From: Sphaerolaimus hirsutus
Lineage: Eukaryota; Nematoda; Chromadorea; Monhysterida; Sphaerolaimidae
DNA: 64,000 nt
Direction: 5' to 3'
NCBI GenBank assembly: GCA_964036195.1
Contig: OZ038459.1
Span: 5,391,206-5,455,205, forward strand
A model generated the notes under the pieces. The model was not told the DNA's origin and searched no databases. It saw nothing but the letters and a program-made list of their open reading frames with translations. The first letter of the stretch is position 1, and each line of letters begins with the position of its first letter. The position numbers were made by a program, and so were the translations under genes. Of this stretch, positions 1 to 11,297 are shown in pieces.

Positions 1-240
1 GTGAAAGTGTCCTTGAATTGATTGAATTAAGAGAAACCTTTGATGTTACCATACTTCAATATGCACCTGTTGTGAATTATTTGACACCTTTGATGTTGCC
101 ATTCTGCAGCTGTTGTGTTTTTATGGGCTTTGGTTGGTATAAATAGAGCTGTGTGAAGTGAGTAATTTCATGTTCAACTTTTCACACTAAGAATAGTAAC
201 AATAGTAATAATAACAGAAACAATATCGGTATGAATGTAA
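1..240. other. Left edge, non-coding
   Basis: No open frame of note. The 11-base word cctttgatgtt occurs twice, near 38 and 90. I searched by eye for the reverse complement of this edge in the stretch after the major capsid gene (20.0-21.0 kb) and did not see it, so the left terminus of the Polinton is probably outside the window. Confidence 0.5.
138..146 (+). promoter_or_regulatory. TATA box
   Basis: The sequence TATAAATAG reads on the plus strand, so transcription would start near 165-175. No plus-strand gene follows until 1,325, so it either serves a transcript with a long leader or an unseen 5' exon, or it is fortuitous. Confidence 0.35.
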
Positions 241-1236
241 TCATGATGTACACTTAAGTGAAGTATGTTCTTCAGCTATTTTATGACAAAAGTGAAACTT
301 TTCTTTCAATTCATTCTTACTGCTCAACATGACACAATACTTGAATTCATAGTGAAAAGTATCTAAATATTGATCTGGTATTTTCTGTTTGATGTGCCAA
401 ATCATATTTTTCCACATTGCAAGAGGTGAAGCATTCATGTCATGTTGATGGATGAGTTTTGTAATTTGTACTGTAATTGTACATGCCTTACATTTTGATA
501 GTATTTGATCAAGTTGACTTGTATCTAAAAATAATTGTAGCATTTGTCCTGTAAGTATGTCGTTTGTACATACAAATGACAAAACTAATTGGGATGGTTT
601 TAAGTTGGTAACAATTGAATGTAAATAAGCAAATGTGTGTCTAAAGGCAATTTGTGTATTGTTACCGATTACAAATAAAGCTAGTTGACACATTTTTTCC
701 TTTTTGGCAAAAACTGGCCACAGTTGATATAGGTAATGTGTGCAATTATTATTCATCTCATCTCTTACAACAAAGCATACTCGCTTAATATTCATACACC
801 AGCGAATCATATTGGTAACATGTATGGGTATTTTTTCACCATATGGGATGGATAGTGAGAAACCATCATTTTTTCCAGATCCAAAGTAGTTGATAACAAG
901 TTGCATTGTACCATCGGATGTGATTGTCCTAGCTTGGAATTCAATTAGTGTTATAAGTTTGCCTCGCATAATTGTCATAACGTGATTGCTGTTTAGTAAG
1001 TGAATCAGGGTCCTACGTATATTAAATTCATCACTGTTTTCATGACTTCGCTTCTTTGTGCCAATACATTTGATAAGCATTAGTATGTGTCCGATTGGAA
1101 TGTAGGACAGCAAAAGAGCACCTATTTCAAGTGGTACATCTTTTCTGAAGTATGCCATTATGTTTTCCACATAATCATTATCGTCCTGGAATTGAGGGAT
1201 TTTGTTTGTGGTATAAAGATATTGATTTTTTGACAT
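241..1236 (-). CDS. Unrecognised 331-residue protein, Polinton left flank
   Basis: Single uninterrupted frame of 331 codons read leftwards, starting at an ATG at 1,236-1,234 and ending in TGA at 243-241. I do not recognise the family. It is rich in Ile, Leu, His and Cys, with an N-terminal stretch near residues 35-60 (VPLEIGALLLSYIPIGHILM) that faintly recalls an F-box helix pair but lacks enough to call one. It is not an adenain-type protease: no His-Glu/Asp-Gln-Cys order is visible. The start lies only 88 bp from the divergent DNA polymerase start at 1,325, so the two probably share a bidirectional promoter. It is the only minus-strand gene in the Polinton part and has no intron, unlike the polymerase and capsid genes. 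It may be an element-specific accessory gene. Confidence 0.6.
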   Translation of the reverse strand: MSKNQYLYTTNKIPQFQDDNDYVENIMAYFRKDVPLEIGALLLSYIPIGHILMLIKCIGTKKRSHENSDEFNIRRTLIHLLNSNHVMTIMRGKLITLIEFQARTITSDGTMQLVINYFGSGKNDGFSLSIPYGEKIPIHVTNMIRWCMNIKRVCFVVRDEMNNNCTHYLYQLWPVFAKKEKMCQLALFVIGNNTQIAFRHTFAYLHSIVTNLKPSQLVLSFVCTNDILTGQMLQLFLDTSQLDQILSKCKACTITVQITKLIHQHDMNASPLAMWKNMIWHIKQKIPDQYLDTFHYEFKYCVMLSSKNELKEKFHFCHKIAEEHTSLKCTS

Positions 1237-1324
1237 TGTTCACCAACCTTTGAAATGTAGACCTGTTTGCCTTTTATTACATTTTGAACTGCTGCAGATC
1301 TTATGGTGCTCATTTTAATAAATT

Positions 1325-4300
1325 ATGGATGACGATGATGTAGCTGGTTCATCTAATAGTGATAATCAGGTTTTGGCGAATATTCTGAAAAGTAGATCAG
1401 GGAGTGGTATTTTGTTTGGGCGGAAACATTTCACAATTTTTAAGCCACAAAGACAATATACTGAAAGGTTCAAGCTAAATTTGAATGCGTACAGGGTTTC
1501 CTTCCATGATTTGAATGAACACTCAAACATTGATGCTGTTTTGAGTGAAGCAATAGACTGTGTATTCAGGTATTTTTGGTTTATGTCATAAACTGTTTTG
1601 GTTTTCATGCCATGCTTTTATGTTTTAGACACACTGTTGGGGACCGTCATCCGTCTAGTATATATGTTGGTGTTTCACTACAACATCCAAATTTGCCAGA
1701 ATGTATGTTTCCCTTCTATGTTTACTTTAAACATGGTTCCTGTTTGTAAAGAGTGTGTGTTACATTCACACAGCATATTTGGAGCACTTTCGTCTGGGAA
1801 CTCGATTTAGTTCGGTTGCTTCAGCTCAAGATATTGGAAATCTACTAAACTCTCATCAAGCTATAAATCTGACTGACGGTTCTATGACACTGGTTGTTAA
1901 TGTAATTGGTTTGTTAATGTTTCATTATCGTATAATATTATGATGTAAGAGTGATAATTGTACTTTTTGATCACACCCAGAACGATAATGGATCCGGTCG
2001 ATCAACCATCCTGTTCATATGTGGTTCCAACTGGTTCGTTCAATTTAACCAGATGTTTTAATGATGACGATGATGGGAACGATTCTGATGTGTCGGATAT
2101 TACAATACCTGAGGATTTGACTGACTTGAAGAACTATGGCACAGTTGGGAGATTGTGTGGTGGTCGCAGAAGATCCGCATATCAGGATGTCACAACTGCA
2201 AGATTACGACAATCAATGATGACAAACAAAAGTCGAAAACATTGTGAATATGTCGTTGCATCTGAACAAACTTTGGTTTATGCCATATGCTTAGCATTAG
2301 GTAAAATACGTGCTTATAATCCGGATAAGGGTAAGGAATCTCGCAACTATTGGCGTCGTGTTAGACGTAATTGTCAAAAAAGTCCATCGGCGGAGCTTGA
2401 AAAGTTGGCATCTCAATTGCGTACTGAAGCCGGTTTGCCACCTGCAAATGTTTTTGTCGGCCTGGATGTTTTAGATATGATTCAAAATGTTCCCATGTTA
2501 CGTGGTGTTGCAATTAGGGTTTTTCAAGAGGGTACTAAAGAGCAGGTTTGGCCACCATCTGACTCACACTTGCATACAATGTTAAGCCAATATGTAATCA
2601 ATTTGTGTTTGTATCACCATGGCGGAAACATATTTTTTGCTGTAATATGGGGTTTAGTGACCTTTTTAAGTGCACATGGATATTGCGAGACATGTAAGGA
2701 GGTACAATTTGGACAGAAAAGGTTTGTTTGTTTGCTAAATTTTATTTATTGTTTTCAAGTGACTGATTTAGCGTTTCATTTTTAGGCATATATGTCCATT
2801 TCGATGTGCCTATTGTGGGATTGTTGCTCTGACATCAACAAGGAAAATTACAAGTCTACTATGTGATTGTGAGAAAGTCAAAGGGGAAGAGAGGACATGT
2901 CCGGATTGTCTAAGAAAGTTTTTCTCCAACTTTTGCTTTCGGTACGTTTTGGTTTGGGTTTTTTGTTGTAAATGATATGATGATATATGTGTGACTTTTG
3001 GATATAGGCAGCATTTACATACACAAGGGAGAGGTCGATGGTCTATACCACGATGCTATGCACAACGATTATGCGCTGGATGTGGACATTATTTTAGTCT
3101 CAAAAAGCTAGAGGATGGATCTTTTGTTAACACTCATCGGTGTTCTGAGGAAAGAACTTTTGGGTGTGGTTACTGTAAAAAGCAGGTGTCTATGAATGAA
3201 CCACATCCTGCATGTCATTTGCCTGTTTTGAAAGCACGCCAAACCGAAAGGTCCAAGAAAATTGTGTTTTTGGACTTGGAAACCAGAATATGTAGCAGTA
3301 CAAATATACACAAAGCGAACCTGCTGACAACTATAGTGTGAGTTTTTGTTTTTGCTATTGTTTTCTATAATGCTTTAATTTTTCATCGTTGCCGCCACAG
3401 TTCATGTTCTCGTTGTTGGAAAAAGGACATGTATGCGCCATGTGCCAAATGTGGTGTGGCAAGGGTCTGTGTTTGGGCAGGAGAGAATTGTGTATATGAC
3501 TTTGTTGAAAGTTTTTTTTGCATTGGTGAGTTTTTTATAATTTCAGTTTTTCCATGATTCTTAATTTATCACTTGTCGTTTTCAGATAATGTCAATGCAA
3601 CAATTGTTAGCCACTTTGGTAGCAGGTTTGACTTTCACTTTCTACTATCTGCGTTGATAGAACAAAACAAAACCCCAGAGACAACCTTTTCACGTGGCAA
3701 TCGGTTACTATATGTCAAGTTCAAGGGTGGAATCAAACTGATATGCTGGGCAAACTATATACCTACATCATTGGAAAACCTGTGCAAATCGTTTGAGGTT
3801 CCAGTGGCAAAATCGTTTTTCTGCTATGATATGAATGAGGAATATGTGACGGATGCATACTGTCACTTACGACCCAAGTGGGAGTTTACGGTTTCTGGCA
3901 GAGATACAAACGCTTTTGATCTGTACCATGCTGAACACTATGACAAAGCCTTTTGTGTTTTTGAAGAGATGTCAGTCTATTGTCAAAGAGATAGCTATGC
4001 ACTATCATATGCAGCAATGCGTTTTCGAGAAGAACTAATAAACTTGTTGAAGGTTGATCTTTTTGCAGAAAAAGGTACTTTTACAATATCAGGATTGGCA
4101 CTACGTGTATTCCAAAGTATGTTTGTTTGAATTGTTTTTGTCATGACTTTTTCCAACGTATTGTTATTTCACTTTTTTAGTTCGATTCTTACAAGAGAAT
4201 ACATTGGCAATTTATCGAGGTGAAGCTCTGATGGATCGAAATAGTAGATTTTCAATGGCGTTTTTGACCGCATATAGTAGATATTTTGGTGTTAGTTATT

Positions 4301-6721
4301 TCATTTTTGTTGTTGGTGTTGTTACATGTATTAATTATAGACCTTTAGGTTCACGTACAACATGCTGGCAACAATCGTGAATATGTTGTTCGTTGTGCCT
4401 GGAATCGACAATACAAAGTGGATGGTGCAGAGTTTGAAGGAGGCTCTAACACGCCATCACGGCTAATTGACATTCATGGATGTTTTTTTCATGCATGTCC
4501 AATGTGCACAAATCACTTCAGTCAGGTATGTTATTTGGTAAAGAAACGGTTGGTTTCATGCCTATATATACTACACATGTTGTTATTCATGCAGACCACT
4601 CACATTGCTCGGTGGTAAAACGCCGTTGCAGGTTCGAGAATATGACTTTTTTCGAGCTAATAGCATTGCGAAGGCCGTTCGCCCTTTGCATTACGATGTA
4701 TATTGGGAACATGAGTGTCGGAATGTTTTAAGTTCAAATCGTGTAATGAAACAGTTTTTCACAGAAGCGTTATCAGATAAACCTTTGAGCATCTATGATG
4801 CTAACTTTGGTTAGTGTAGAAGTGGCATTTTTTTGTTGTTTTTTGTTTTGCTCTACTACTGTGTATCATATTGTAGGTGGCAGAATTGACACATTCCAAA
4901 TTGGCACATATGACAATATGAATGTTCAAAAGCCAAATGCAGACTTTTTGGACTTTTGCAGTTTGTATCCTGCAATGTGTTTAACAAAACCAATGGCACA
5001 AGGTCCTGGAGAAATTGTTACAGAAGGGGGGATTTCTGGAGACTTGAATGAATGGGTTCTGGTGCGTTTTTCATGTTTTTCTGTTTTCATCATGTTGTTA
5101 TGTTTTCAATATATCGCAGAGTCATTTTGGTGTTGTCAAAGCATGGGTGCATTATCCAAAGGCAGATATATTTGTTCCACCATTACCGTTCCGAGCCAAA
5201 CTACCAGGAGGTGATGAGAAGATATTCTACAGTACATGTGCAGCATGTTGTATTGAGCAGAATGTAAATGTGTGCACACATACGTTTCAAGAACAGATTT
5301 TTCGTGGAACATGGACAACGGTTTGTTGTTGTTGTTGCATACAGGATTTTTCAGGAATTTGAAGTTTGCCCTTTTCAGGTTGAATTGTGTGCGGCAATCA
5401 GGAATACAGGACTGAAGATTGTGCGGATTGTTTCAGCTCATGTTTATGAGTCGCGTGTATGGTCAAGAGATGCTGGGGTTTATTCAGGGCTAATAAGTGC
5501 ATTCATGTTGGCTTTCTATAAGATAAAATGCCAAGCAAGCGGTTCGTTTTTTATTTTTATTCATGTAGGAATGATAAATAAATGTATTTGCTTTAGATTT
5601 ACCGCCGGACAAGAGTGCAGAAGAATATTCAGCAGAAATTTTCGAGAGATTTGGCATTTACATTGCACCAACATCGTTTGCTCCAAATCCAGTGAAACGT
5701 TCTGTTGCCAAATTGATGATCAATTCACTCATTGGAAAGTTTGCCCAGAAGAAATCCGGTTCGCAGACAGAGTTTTTCAAAGATCATGGAAGCTTGTTAA
5801 AGGTTCTTGAAAATCCAAACTTGAATGTGCACTGGTTACAGGTTTACACTTGTATTTATATAGCACCATGTAAATTGTTGTACTTTTCCCGCCCTCTCTT
5901 TCAGCACTTTGGTTCAGCGGATGCATCAAAACTAGGACTAGAGTCTTCTGTAATGGTGCAGCATTCTATATCACAGGACTCAAGTTTGGCACATGTAGGT
6001 CCAAACAATGCGTTTAGTGTTCCAATAATCACTACGATGGTGACTGGTTATGCAAGAGTGGAGTTATATGAGGCTATGATTAGAATTCCAGAGGAATCGT
6101 TGCTGTATACAGACACGTTTGTTGTTATCCTTTTTACCATGTGTTTCTCTACATTAATGTTGTGTCATTGTTCTTGGTGTCGCAGGGATTCAATAATGGC
6201 TTTGGATGGGTCGAATTTGCAGTCGTTATGTGGGCATCATCTTGGACAGTTGACACCAGTGCTGAAGGATCGATTCAAATTGGAGCATATTTGCATTGTG
6301 GGGGTTCGTTTATATATGTGTATAATTGATGAAAATTGTGTTTAATGTTATAACCTCATTGCAGCCTAAACAATATGCCTACACTGCAAAAAAACCTGAC
6401 ACTGGAGAAACATATAAGACTGTACGACTGCGAGGCTTTGCAACTGCTGCGGAAACCGATCAACAAGGACAGAGTGATAGAAAACCAACCGTCTCCTATG
6501 ATAATATGTGTGATGCTGTCCGATCTCTTTTAGAGCAAACTGAGTTGAAAAAATTAGGATTGAATGAACTCAACTTTTTGTTGAGTAAAGATTTCCGTAT
6601 ATCTGTTGATGGGCGGAAAAAGTATTATAAGCCTGTTTCAAATAAGCGTTTTTTTGTCCCGCCTGGTGTTGGAGGTGCTACGGCTATTCGAACTTTTCCA
6701 TATGGATACAATCGCATTTAG
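1325..6721 (+). CDS. Polinton protein-primed family B DNA polymerase, 18 exons
   Basis: Replicative DNA polymerase of a Polinton/Maverick. Exons: 1325-1569, 1629-1735, 1774-1912, 1981-2721, 2786-2941, 3008-3337, 3401-3525, 3586-4116, 4181-4290, 4349-4525, 4632-4809, 4877-5061, 5120-5320, 5379-5541, 5597-5841, 5905-6116, 6186-6303, 6365-6721; these sum to 1,440 codons with every junction in phase. Exonuclease motifs are visible: VFLDLET near 3,270 (Exo I), SHFGSRFDFHFLL near 3,610 (Exo II), YCQRDS near 3,980 (Exo III). A Cys/His insert HGCFFHACPMC near 4,480 is typical of this group. Polymerase motif A is DFCSLYP (near 4,950), motif B contains KLMINSLIGK (near 5,710) and motif C YTDT|DS is split by an intron at 6,117. 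The C-terminal TFPYGY is a Polinton hallmark. The third intron donor (1,913) is the least certain. Poly(A) signal at 6,777. All catalytic positions look intact. Confidence 0.95.
1736..1773 (+). other. 38-nt intron in the polymerase gene
   Basis: The donor GTTCCT and acceptor CACACAG bracket only 38 nt, yet removing them keeps the frame and continues the conserved N-terminal domain. The other introns in this gene are 55-106 nt. This is near the lower size limit known for spliceosomal introns. Confidence 0.65.
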
Positions 6722-6726
6722 ACTAT

Positions 6727-6838
6727 TGTTGTTATTATTATTATTATTATTATTATATTGTGTTATTAATGTGAAAAATAAAATCGCAGACTCTAATACT
6801 AAATCACTACTACTACTGCTACTACTACTACTACGGTA
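6727..6838. repeat. TTA and CTA trinucleotide microsatellites
   Basis: A run of about ten TTA units follows the polymerase stop, and a second run of CTA units (one CTG) lies near 6,806-6,836. The stretch between polymerase and the next gene otherwise holds only a poly(A) signal. Confidence 0.85.
6777..6782 (+). terminator. Poly(A) signal of the polymerase gene
   Basis: AATAAA 56 nt after the polymerase stop codon. Confidence 0.6.
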
Positions 6839-7049
6839 ATATTCATGGTGCAGTAACATCATAATTGATTCACTGCGGTCGTCGTCGTCGGTCATCAATT
6901 TCGAACTGGATTCTGTTCGTGTGATTGCCGAAACAGAATATCAGTGTCTAACAGACAGTCAGAGACTATTGGAACGATTGAAAAGTGAGTTTATTTACAT
7001 TTGGTTTTGATTATGCTTCTTGTCCAATGTCATTTTTCCCCCTTGCAGA

Positions 7050-9256
7050 ATGTCCGATAATATCCCAAACACTGGCAACAATGTCAGTGGCAGAATGTCA
7101 GGCCAGACAGATAAGCATGGCAGAGAGTTCCATGTTTTATCAGCCACAAATGTTGCAGCAGCAGACTCAAGCACAGCCCATGGGAGAGATGATGGTGTTT
7201 CCAAACCCGCCACCAGCATTGCCACCAAGCCATATGGCATTTCAGCAGCCGCAGCCACAAAGAGAAGTGCCACAGATACAAAGGCCAAACCCCCTGCCAG
7301 AGGTGGAAAATCTGGAGGCGGTATTGGAAGAGTGCAGCAAAACAGCAGTGGACCCAGTACAGATGGCCCTCCAGGTCGGACATGCTGTTTTTGTTTTTAT
7401 AACTTCCATTGTAAAAATAATCATAATGTACAAACGCAGAGTACCTCAACAGAAACGAGGCCGATGCCATTCGCAACAGAAACGTTGTCAGAGGGTTGGG
7501 AGGAGATGGTGTCGCGCATGCAAACGTCGCCGCCGCCGCCCCCCCCGCCCAAGTCATTGGACCAAATGTCATCAGCACACAGTCACAATCCACACACAGC
7601 ACACACGCAAAGCGAGCTCTCTTCCCCAGTAGTGTCAACAGTGACGACTATTGTGCAGACGAAAATACGAGATCTCAAGTGCCTGAAAGGATACCCCCAA
7701 CAACACTGCAAATGGATACAGGATCCGCAAGGGGCAGACGTCGAAGGGTCTCTGGAAAAGTGCTCCCTGGACAACCAACAGAAACCGCCGCCGCCGCCGA
7801 AGAAATCGACAACGAGGAAAAAGACAAATCATGTGAAATCATCCACGACAGTGGGGGGGATGACACCAGTGAGCATGAGTTTGAGTATATTGGGAGTGAT
7901 TTGCAAATGTTAAAGAGAGCAAAACCACGTCGCCTTGAAGCAGACATCGCTGGGCTATCACATGGTGTTACGCGATCCGACCAGCAGCAGCAGCAACAAC
8001 AACAGGAAGAAAAAAACCCAAAAGGACGAGATGGTGGCTCCAGAAAGCGTCCAAGTGGAGAAGGTGGTGGAAACATGAGCAAAAAGAGTGCCAAAAGTTG
8101 GCGATTTGTTGAGAATTCCTTTTTTGCAGAGTGTCAGAAAATTGTACATCTTACAGATGAGGATGATATGGACGAGAATGATGAAAACGAGGACGACGAC
8201 ATGTTTCTCGAGGCTCTGGAAAGGTCTACAATGGAGCAGCAGCAGAAGAAAAGAAACAGTGCAGACAAAGGGGTAGAAGAAGTGAAAAAAACGGCTGATG
8301 GAAGAAAGTACATTGGATTGACCGAGTTTGAACGCGGCATTCAACATGTGGATCAACATGGACGCAGCTCAATCCTTTCCCGTTTGTTGTCATTGTGCTA
8401 TGTTTTTATTATTATATGTTGTGGTGGGGTATTATATTGCAACACAGGTGGCAATCCCGCACTGTTTGATCAACCGTTTGTGAAGAAGGATGTACTCGAT
8501 GCACCGCCGTTCCCCTTTCGCCCTCCAAACACTGTGGTGTTTTGGATGTGCAGAACCTGTCGGGATATTTCACAACGTGCACGCGGGAAACGGTTTGCGA
8601 ACGACCGCACAACCTTCATAATCGACATGTGCAAGGTTCTGTTTTGTTTTTTTGTTTGTCAACAACAAAAACAGTGTTCAATATCATAGTAATGTGTGTG
8701 TACACAGCCATGCCGGACATTGAACTGCGAGGCATATGATCTGTTTCAAGGGGACAGTACAGAACGGGAGTTTGACACCTTGGACAAGTCGGAGATTGAT
8801 GAGCGACACAAAAAGTACCCATATCCGATGCAGTATACTCAGCTGGTGGGGCCGCCGTTCTGTCTGACACGTACAGAGGCAATTGTTCTGCTAATGTGTG
8901 AATATTGCAGGTGTGTTTTTCATGTTGTTGTTATTCAAACGACACTTGCACATTTGTTTTTGTTTCAGGGCGGTGACATCTTTCCGAGAGTGCATGCGCG
9001 ATGTGAATGGGAGATGTCGGGTATGTTTCTTGTTTTTCATGTTTTTCTTTTTGTTCACATGTGCTGCTCATTTTTTCAGCTGACCATTGACATGTGCCAA
9101 AAGTGTGTCACTGCCAATCACGAAATGTCAATGTCGACCTATCCAACCCAAGCTGAACTCGATCGTCAAAAGGGCCGCAGGGACTATTTTGCAGGAATGT
9201 ATGATGGACATGGTAGCAAGGTCGTGCGTACCGCCGGAAAATGCATTCGCGATTAA
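7050..9256 (+). CDS. Unknown Cys-rich, acidic Polinton protein, 6 coding exons
   Basis: Not a recognised family. Coding exons 7050-7374, 7440-8381, 8448-8635, 8708-8910, 8969-9020 and 9080-9256 give 628 residues, all in phase. A 5' exon ending at 6,984 is joined by a 64-nt intron whose acceptor is one base before the ATG. The first 400 residues are disordered: Ser/Ala/Gly-rich, a Gln run near 7,980 and an acidic run (DDMDENDENEDDD) near 8,160. The last third is folded-looking and carries Cys pairs: WMCRTC, CRTLNC, MCEYC, FRECM, RCR and MCQKC, so a multi-zinc domain is likely. Poly(A) signal at 9,344. It sits between polymerase and packaging ATPase. A DNA- or RNA-binding regulator is possible, but that is inference only. 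Exons 1-2 also carry a second open frame (separate entry). Confidence 0.75.
7081..7913 (+). CDS. Second, overprinted open frame (255 codons) over the same exons
   Basis: Reading exons 7081-7374 and 7440-7913 in the other frame, and splicing the same intron, gives 255 codons from an ATG at 7,081 to a stop at 7,911-7,913. The product would be Gln/Pro-rich (for example SMFYQPQMLQQQ, then EGWEEMVSRMQ, then a poly-Pro run) and also continues open upstream through the exon ending at 6,984. The DNA here is poor in T, which lowers stop-codon frequency, so chance openness is a real alternative. The companion frame continues in phase through five more exons and is the stronger gene. Confidence 0.3.
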
Positions 9257-9343
9257 TGATCATGTCACTTTTGTATTTTAGGCTTTTTCTGTTTTTGTTG
9301 TGTACCGTAAACTTTTTGTAATTGTTTGATTGTGGTGTGATCA

Positions 9344-9349
9344 AATAAA
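9344..9349 (+). terminator. Poly(A) signal of the Cys-rich gene
   Basis: AATAAA 88 nt after the stop at 9,256. Confidence 0.7.
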
Positions 9350-9382
9350 GGTTAACGCTTGACTTTTAGTATACTATTACTA

Positions 9383-9383
<1 letters not shown>

Positions 9384-9413
<30 letters not shown>

Positions 9414-9426
9414 AAGAAGAAGAAGA
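9384..9426. repeat. AAG trinucleotide microsatellite
   Basis: About 14 uninterrupted AAG units directly before the packaging ATPase start. Confidence 0.95.
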
Positions 9427-9433
9427 GGTAAAG

Positions 9434-10771
9434 ATGCAGAGACTTCACAGTTCCTATCCAATGTTAATTTTTGGAAGCTCAGATGCCTTTGAAATTAATA
9501 CAAATAATTGCCATTTTAATGCACAAAACATATATACATGGTATATATGGATTATGTCATTAAAAAGTATGTGTTTATTTGTATAAATTTCCCCCATGCT
9601 CTGGAAAAACAACGCTGTTGATTGAACTAATTAAAAATAGACAACACATTTATGACCATCCACCCGACCATTGTCTATTCTTGTTCAGCTATTGGCAGGA
9701 AAAGTATTTAGCACTAAAAACATATGCCGAGTTTGGCAGAACAGAAGATTTTTGTGACTCGTGGCGAACAATTGTGAAATATAAAGAGGAACTCGACGAG
9801 CGTTCAAACACAAAGGATTCACACTTGCTACTGGTTTTTGACGATTTATCAGCCAGTGTTTCATCGGCTATTGTTGATGTTGACGATAAAAGTGGAGAAG
9901 GTGTGAGCAAAAACAGTCGTTCAACAATAGGTGCTAATCCCACACGATTACTTCGAGATCTCGCACAGGGAGCCGCCAGACATCATAACATTACACTTGT
10001 AGCAACACTACAAAGTCTATTTGACACACAGGTATTATATGTTTTGAAAGTTTCTTCCTATATGCATGCATGCATGCATGCATGTATTCAAGTTTCACAC
10101 CACCACCATTGCAGAATCTGAAACAAACACGCAGTTCGAGCGTTTATTTTGTACTATTCAGTTTCCCATCGGATGCATTAACTACAAAATCGTTTGCTCA
10201 ACGTTGGCAAGACCCTGCACTATTTATTGGTGCATATAAACAAGCGATTGCAGACAAGAACTTTGGACATTTGTTTGCAAATTCTGATCCCTCAATTCCC
10301 GATGAACTAAGACTATCAAATTCAGTTTTCCCCTGGGACAAAGATCGTGTTTTTTATCAGTGGGAAAAGTTATCTAGCGATATTGATCAAGGTGACAATC
10401 GTAAAGTAGCAGCAACAACAGATAAGGCGTCATCAGGAGAAGAAGGCACCTTGAGATTTGCGCCGCTGTCACGACACGCACAACGATTGGGTCAAAAGGT
10501 TGTTGCTGTGCCAGCCGATTTGGCAATAGAGCGTGTATGTGATTCAGACGAATCATTTCGAAAAGAGCTTTGTGCAGCCGGAGGTCCACTAAAAGCAAAG
10601 TGGTCAAGCTTGAATCGTCGTCACACTAGTGGTAGTAGCAATAATAAAAAAGAGACTGCAGAGAAGGAAAATCAACAGAATGACAGATGGACCTTCCAAT
10701 CCCAACCGCCATATACAACAACAGCTTTCGGAGCTGCAAAGCAAGCCGCCGCAGGTATCTCAACAACATAA
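9434..10771 (+). CDS. A32-like genome-packaging ATPase (FtsK/HerA-type)
   Basis: Pumps the genome into the capsid in Polintons and related viruses. Main exons are 9591-10031 and 10115-10771, joined by an 83-nt intron that contains a TGCA repeat. The Walker A residues PPCSGKT open the first of these; Walker B is LLLVFDD near 9,835; a Gln sensor-like VATLQS lies near 10,005. Just upstream a frame from the ATG at 9,434 ends with a beta-strand-like YPMLIFG at 9,475, which is what should precede the P-loop, but 115 nt without GT-AG borders separate the two parts. With all three pieces the lengths add to 380 codons. The gene is therefore either spliced in a non-canonical way there or broken. The C-terminal 100 residues are Ser/Gln-rich and overlap the next gene. 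Confidence 0.85.
9492..9590. repeat. 99-nt imperfect hairpin inside the ATPase P-loop region
   Basis: The left arm begins aaattaatacaaataa and the right arm ends ttatttgtataaattt, which are near-perfect reverse complements; the similarity continues inward through ttttaatg and catatatac. It ends exactly where the P-loop codons resume at 9,591. It looks like a small foldback element. Confidence 0.65.
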
Positions 10772-11186
10772 AGCACCATCGCAACAAGCAACAACTGGTG
10801 GTGGTGGTGGTGTTGTTAAACGTCGAAAAAGTACAAGTCGACTTGTGCACAATTGGCTAATTTTGGAAAGGCTGGCAAAAGTATCTTCAGTGAAGGAACG
10901 TCGCAACATTATAAACTCTGTTTCCGAGGACACACTACGATGTCTACAGGATGTCATTGCAAACCTAATGTCTGGTGTGATATATGTGAATAAAAAACGT
11001 AAACGTGTGTTAAAGCGATACAAGCATAAGTTTATGTCTGTTTTGTCTGGTAACATGCAAGAGAATTCTCTTCGACGTGCCCTTTTATCATTGTGTAATG
11101 GTCAGGCACTTAACATTCTTTTAAGCTTTTTCATGTCAAATTATTCTCCCCCAAATTCTGGTGGCGGCAGAGTCATTAAAAAGTGA
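10680..11186 (+). CDS. Small basic Polinton protein (Maverick conserved ORF type)
   Basis: 168 residues from the ATG at 10,680; the frame is open further upstream but without ATG. After a Gln/Gly-rich N-terminus comes a Lys/Arg-rich helical region (VSSVKERRNIINSVSEDTL, then NLMSGVIYVNKKRKRVL), which matches from memory the pattern of a small basic protein recurring in Mavericks and adinto-like elements (a leucine-rich helix, an NxLxG turn, basic residues, a hydrophobic C-terminus). A DNA-condensing core role is often supposed; that is inference. It overlaps the ATPase C-terminus by 92 nt in another frame. No intron. Poly(A) signal AATAAA at 11,215. Confidence 0.65.
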   Translation: MTDGPSNPNRHIQQQLSELQSKPPQVSQQHKAPSQQATTGGGGGVVKRRKSTSRLVHNWLILERLAKVSSVKERRNIINSVSEDTLRCLQDVIANLMSGVIYVNKKRKRVLKRYKHKFMSVLSGNMQENSLRRALLSLCNGQALNILLSFFMSNYSPPNSGGGRVIKK

Positions 11187-11214
11187 TTTTCTTTTCAGTT
11201 TTCTATACTTATTG

Positions 11215-11220
11215 AATAAA
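11215..11220 (+). terminator. Poly(A) signal
   Basis: AATAAA 29 nt after the small basic gene's stop codon, followed by a short GTT run. Confidence 0.65.
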
Positions 11221-11297
11221 TACTATATACTTGTTGTTGTTGTTGTTTTTGCATTCATTTGCTGCTAATAATAAAAATAATAATAATAAAGAGGATT

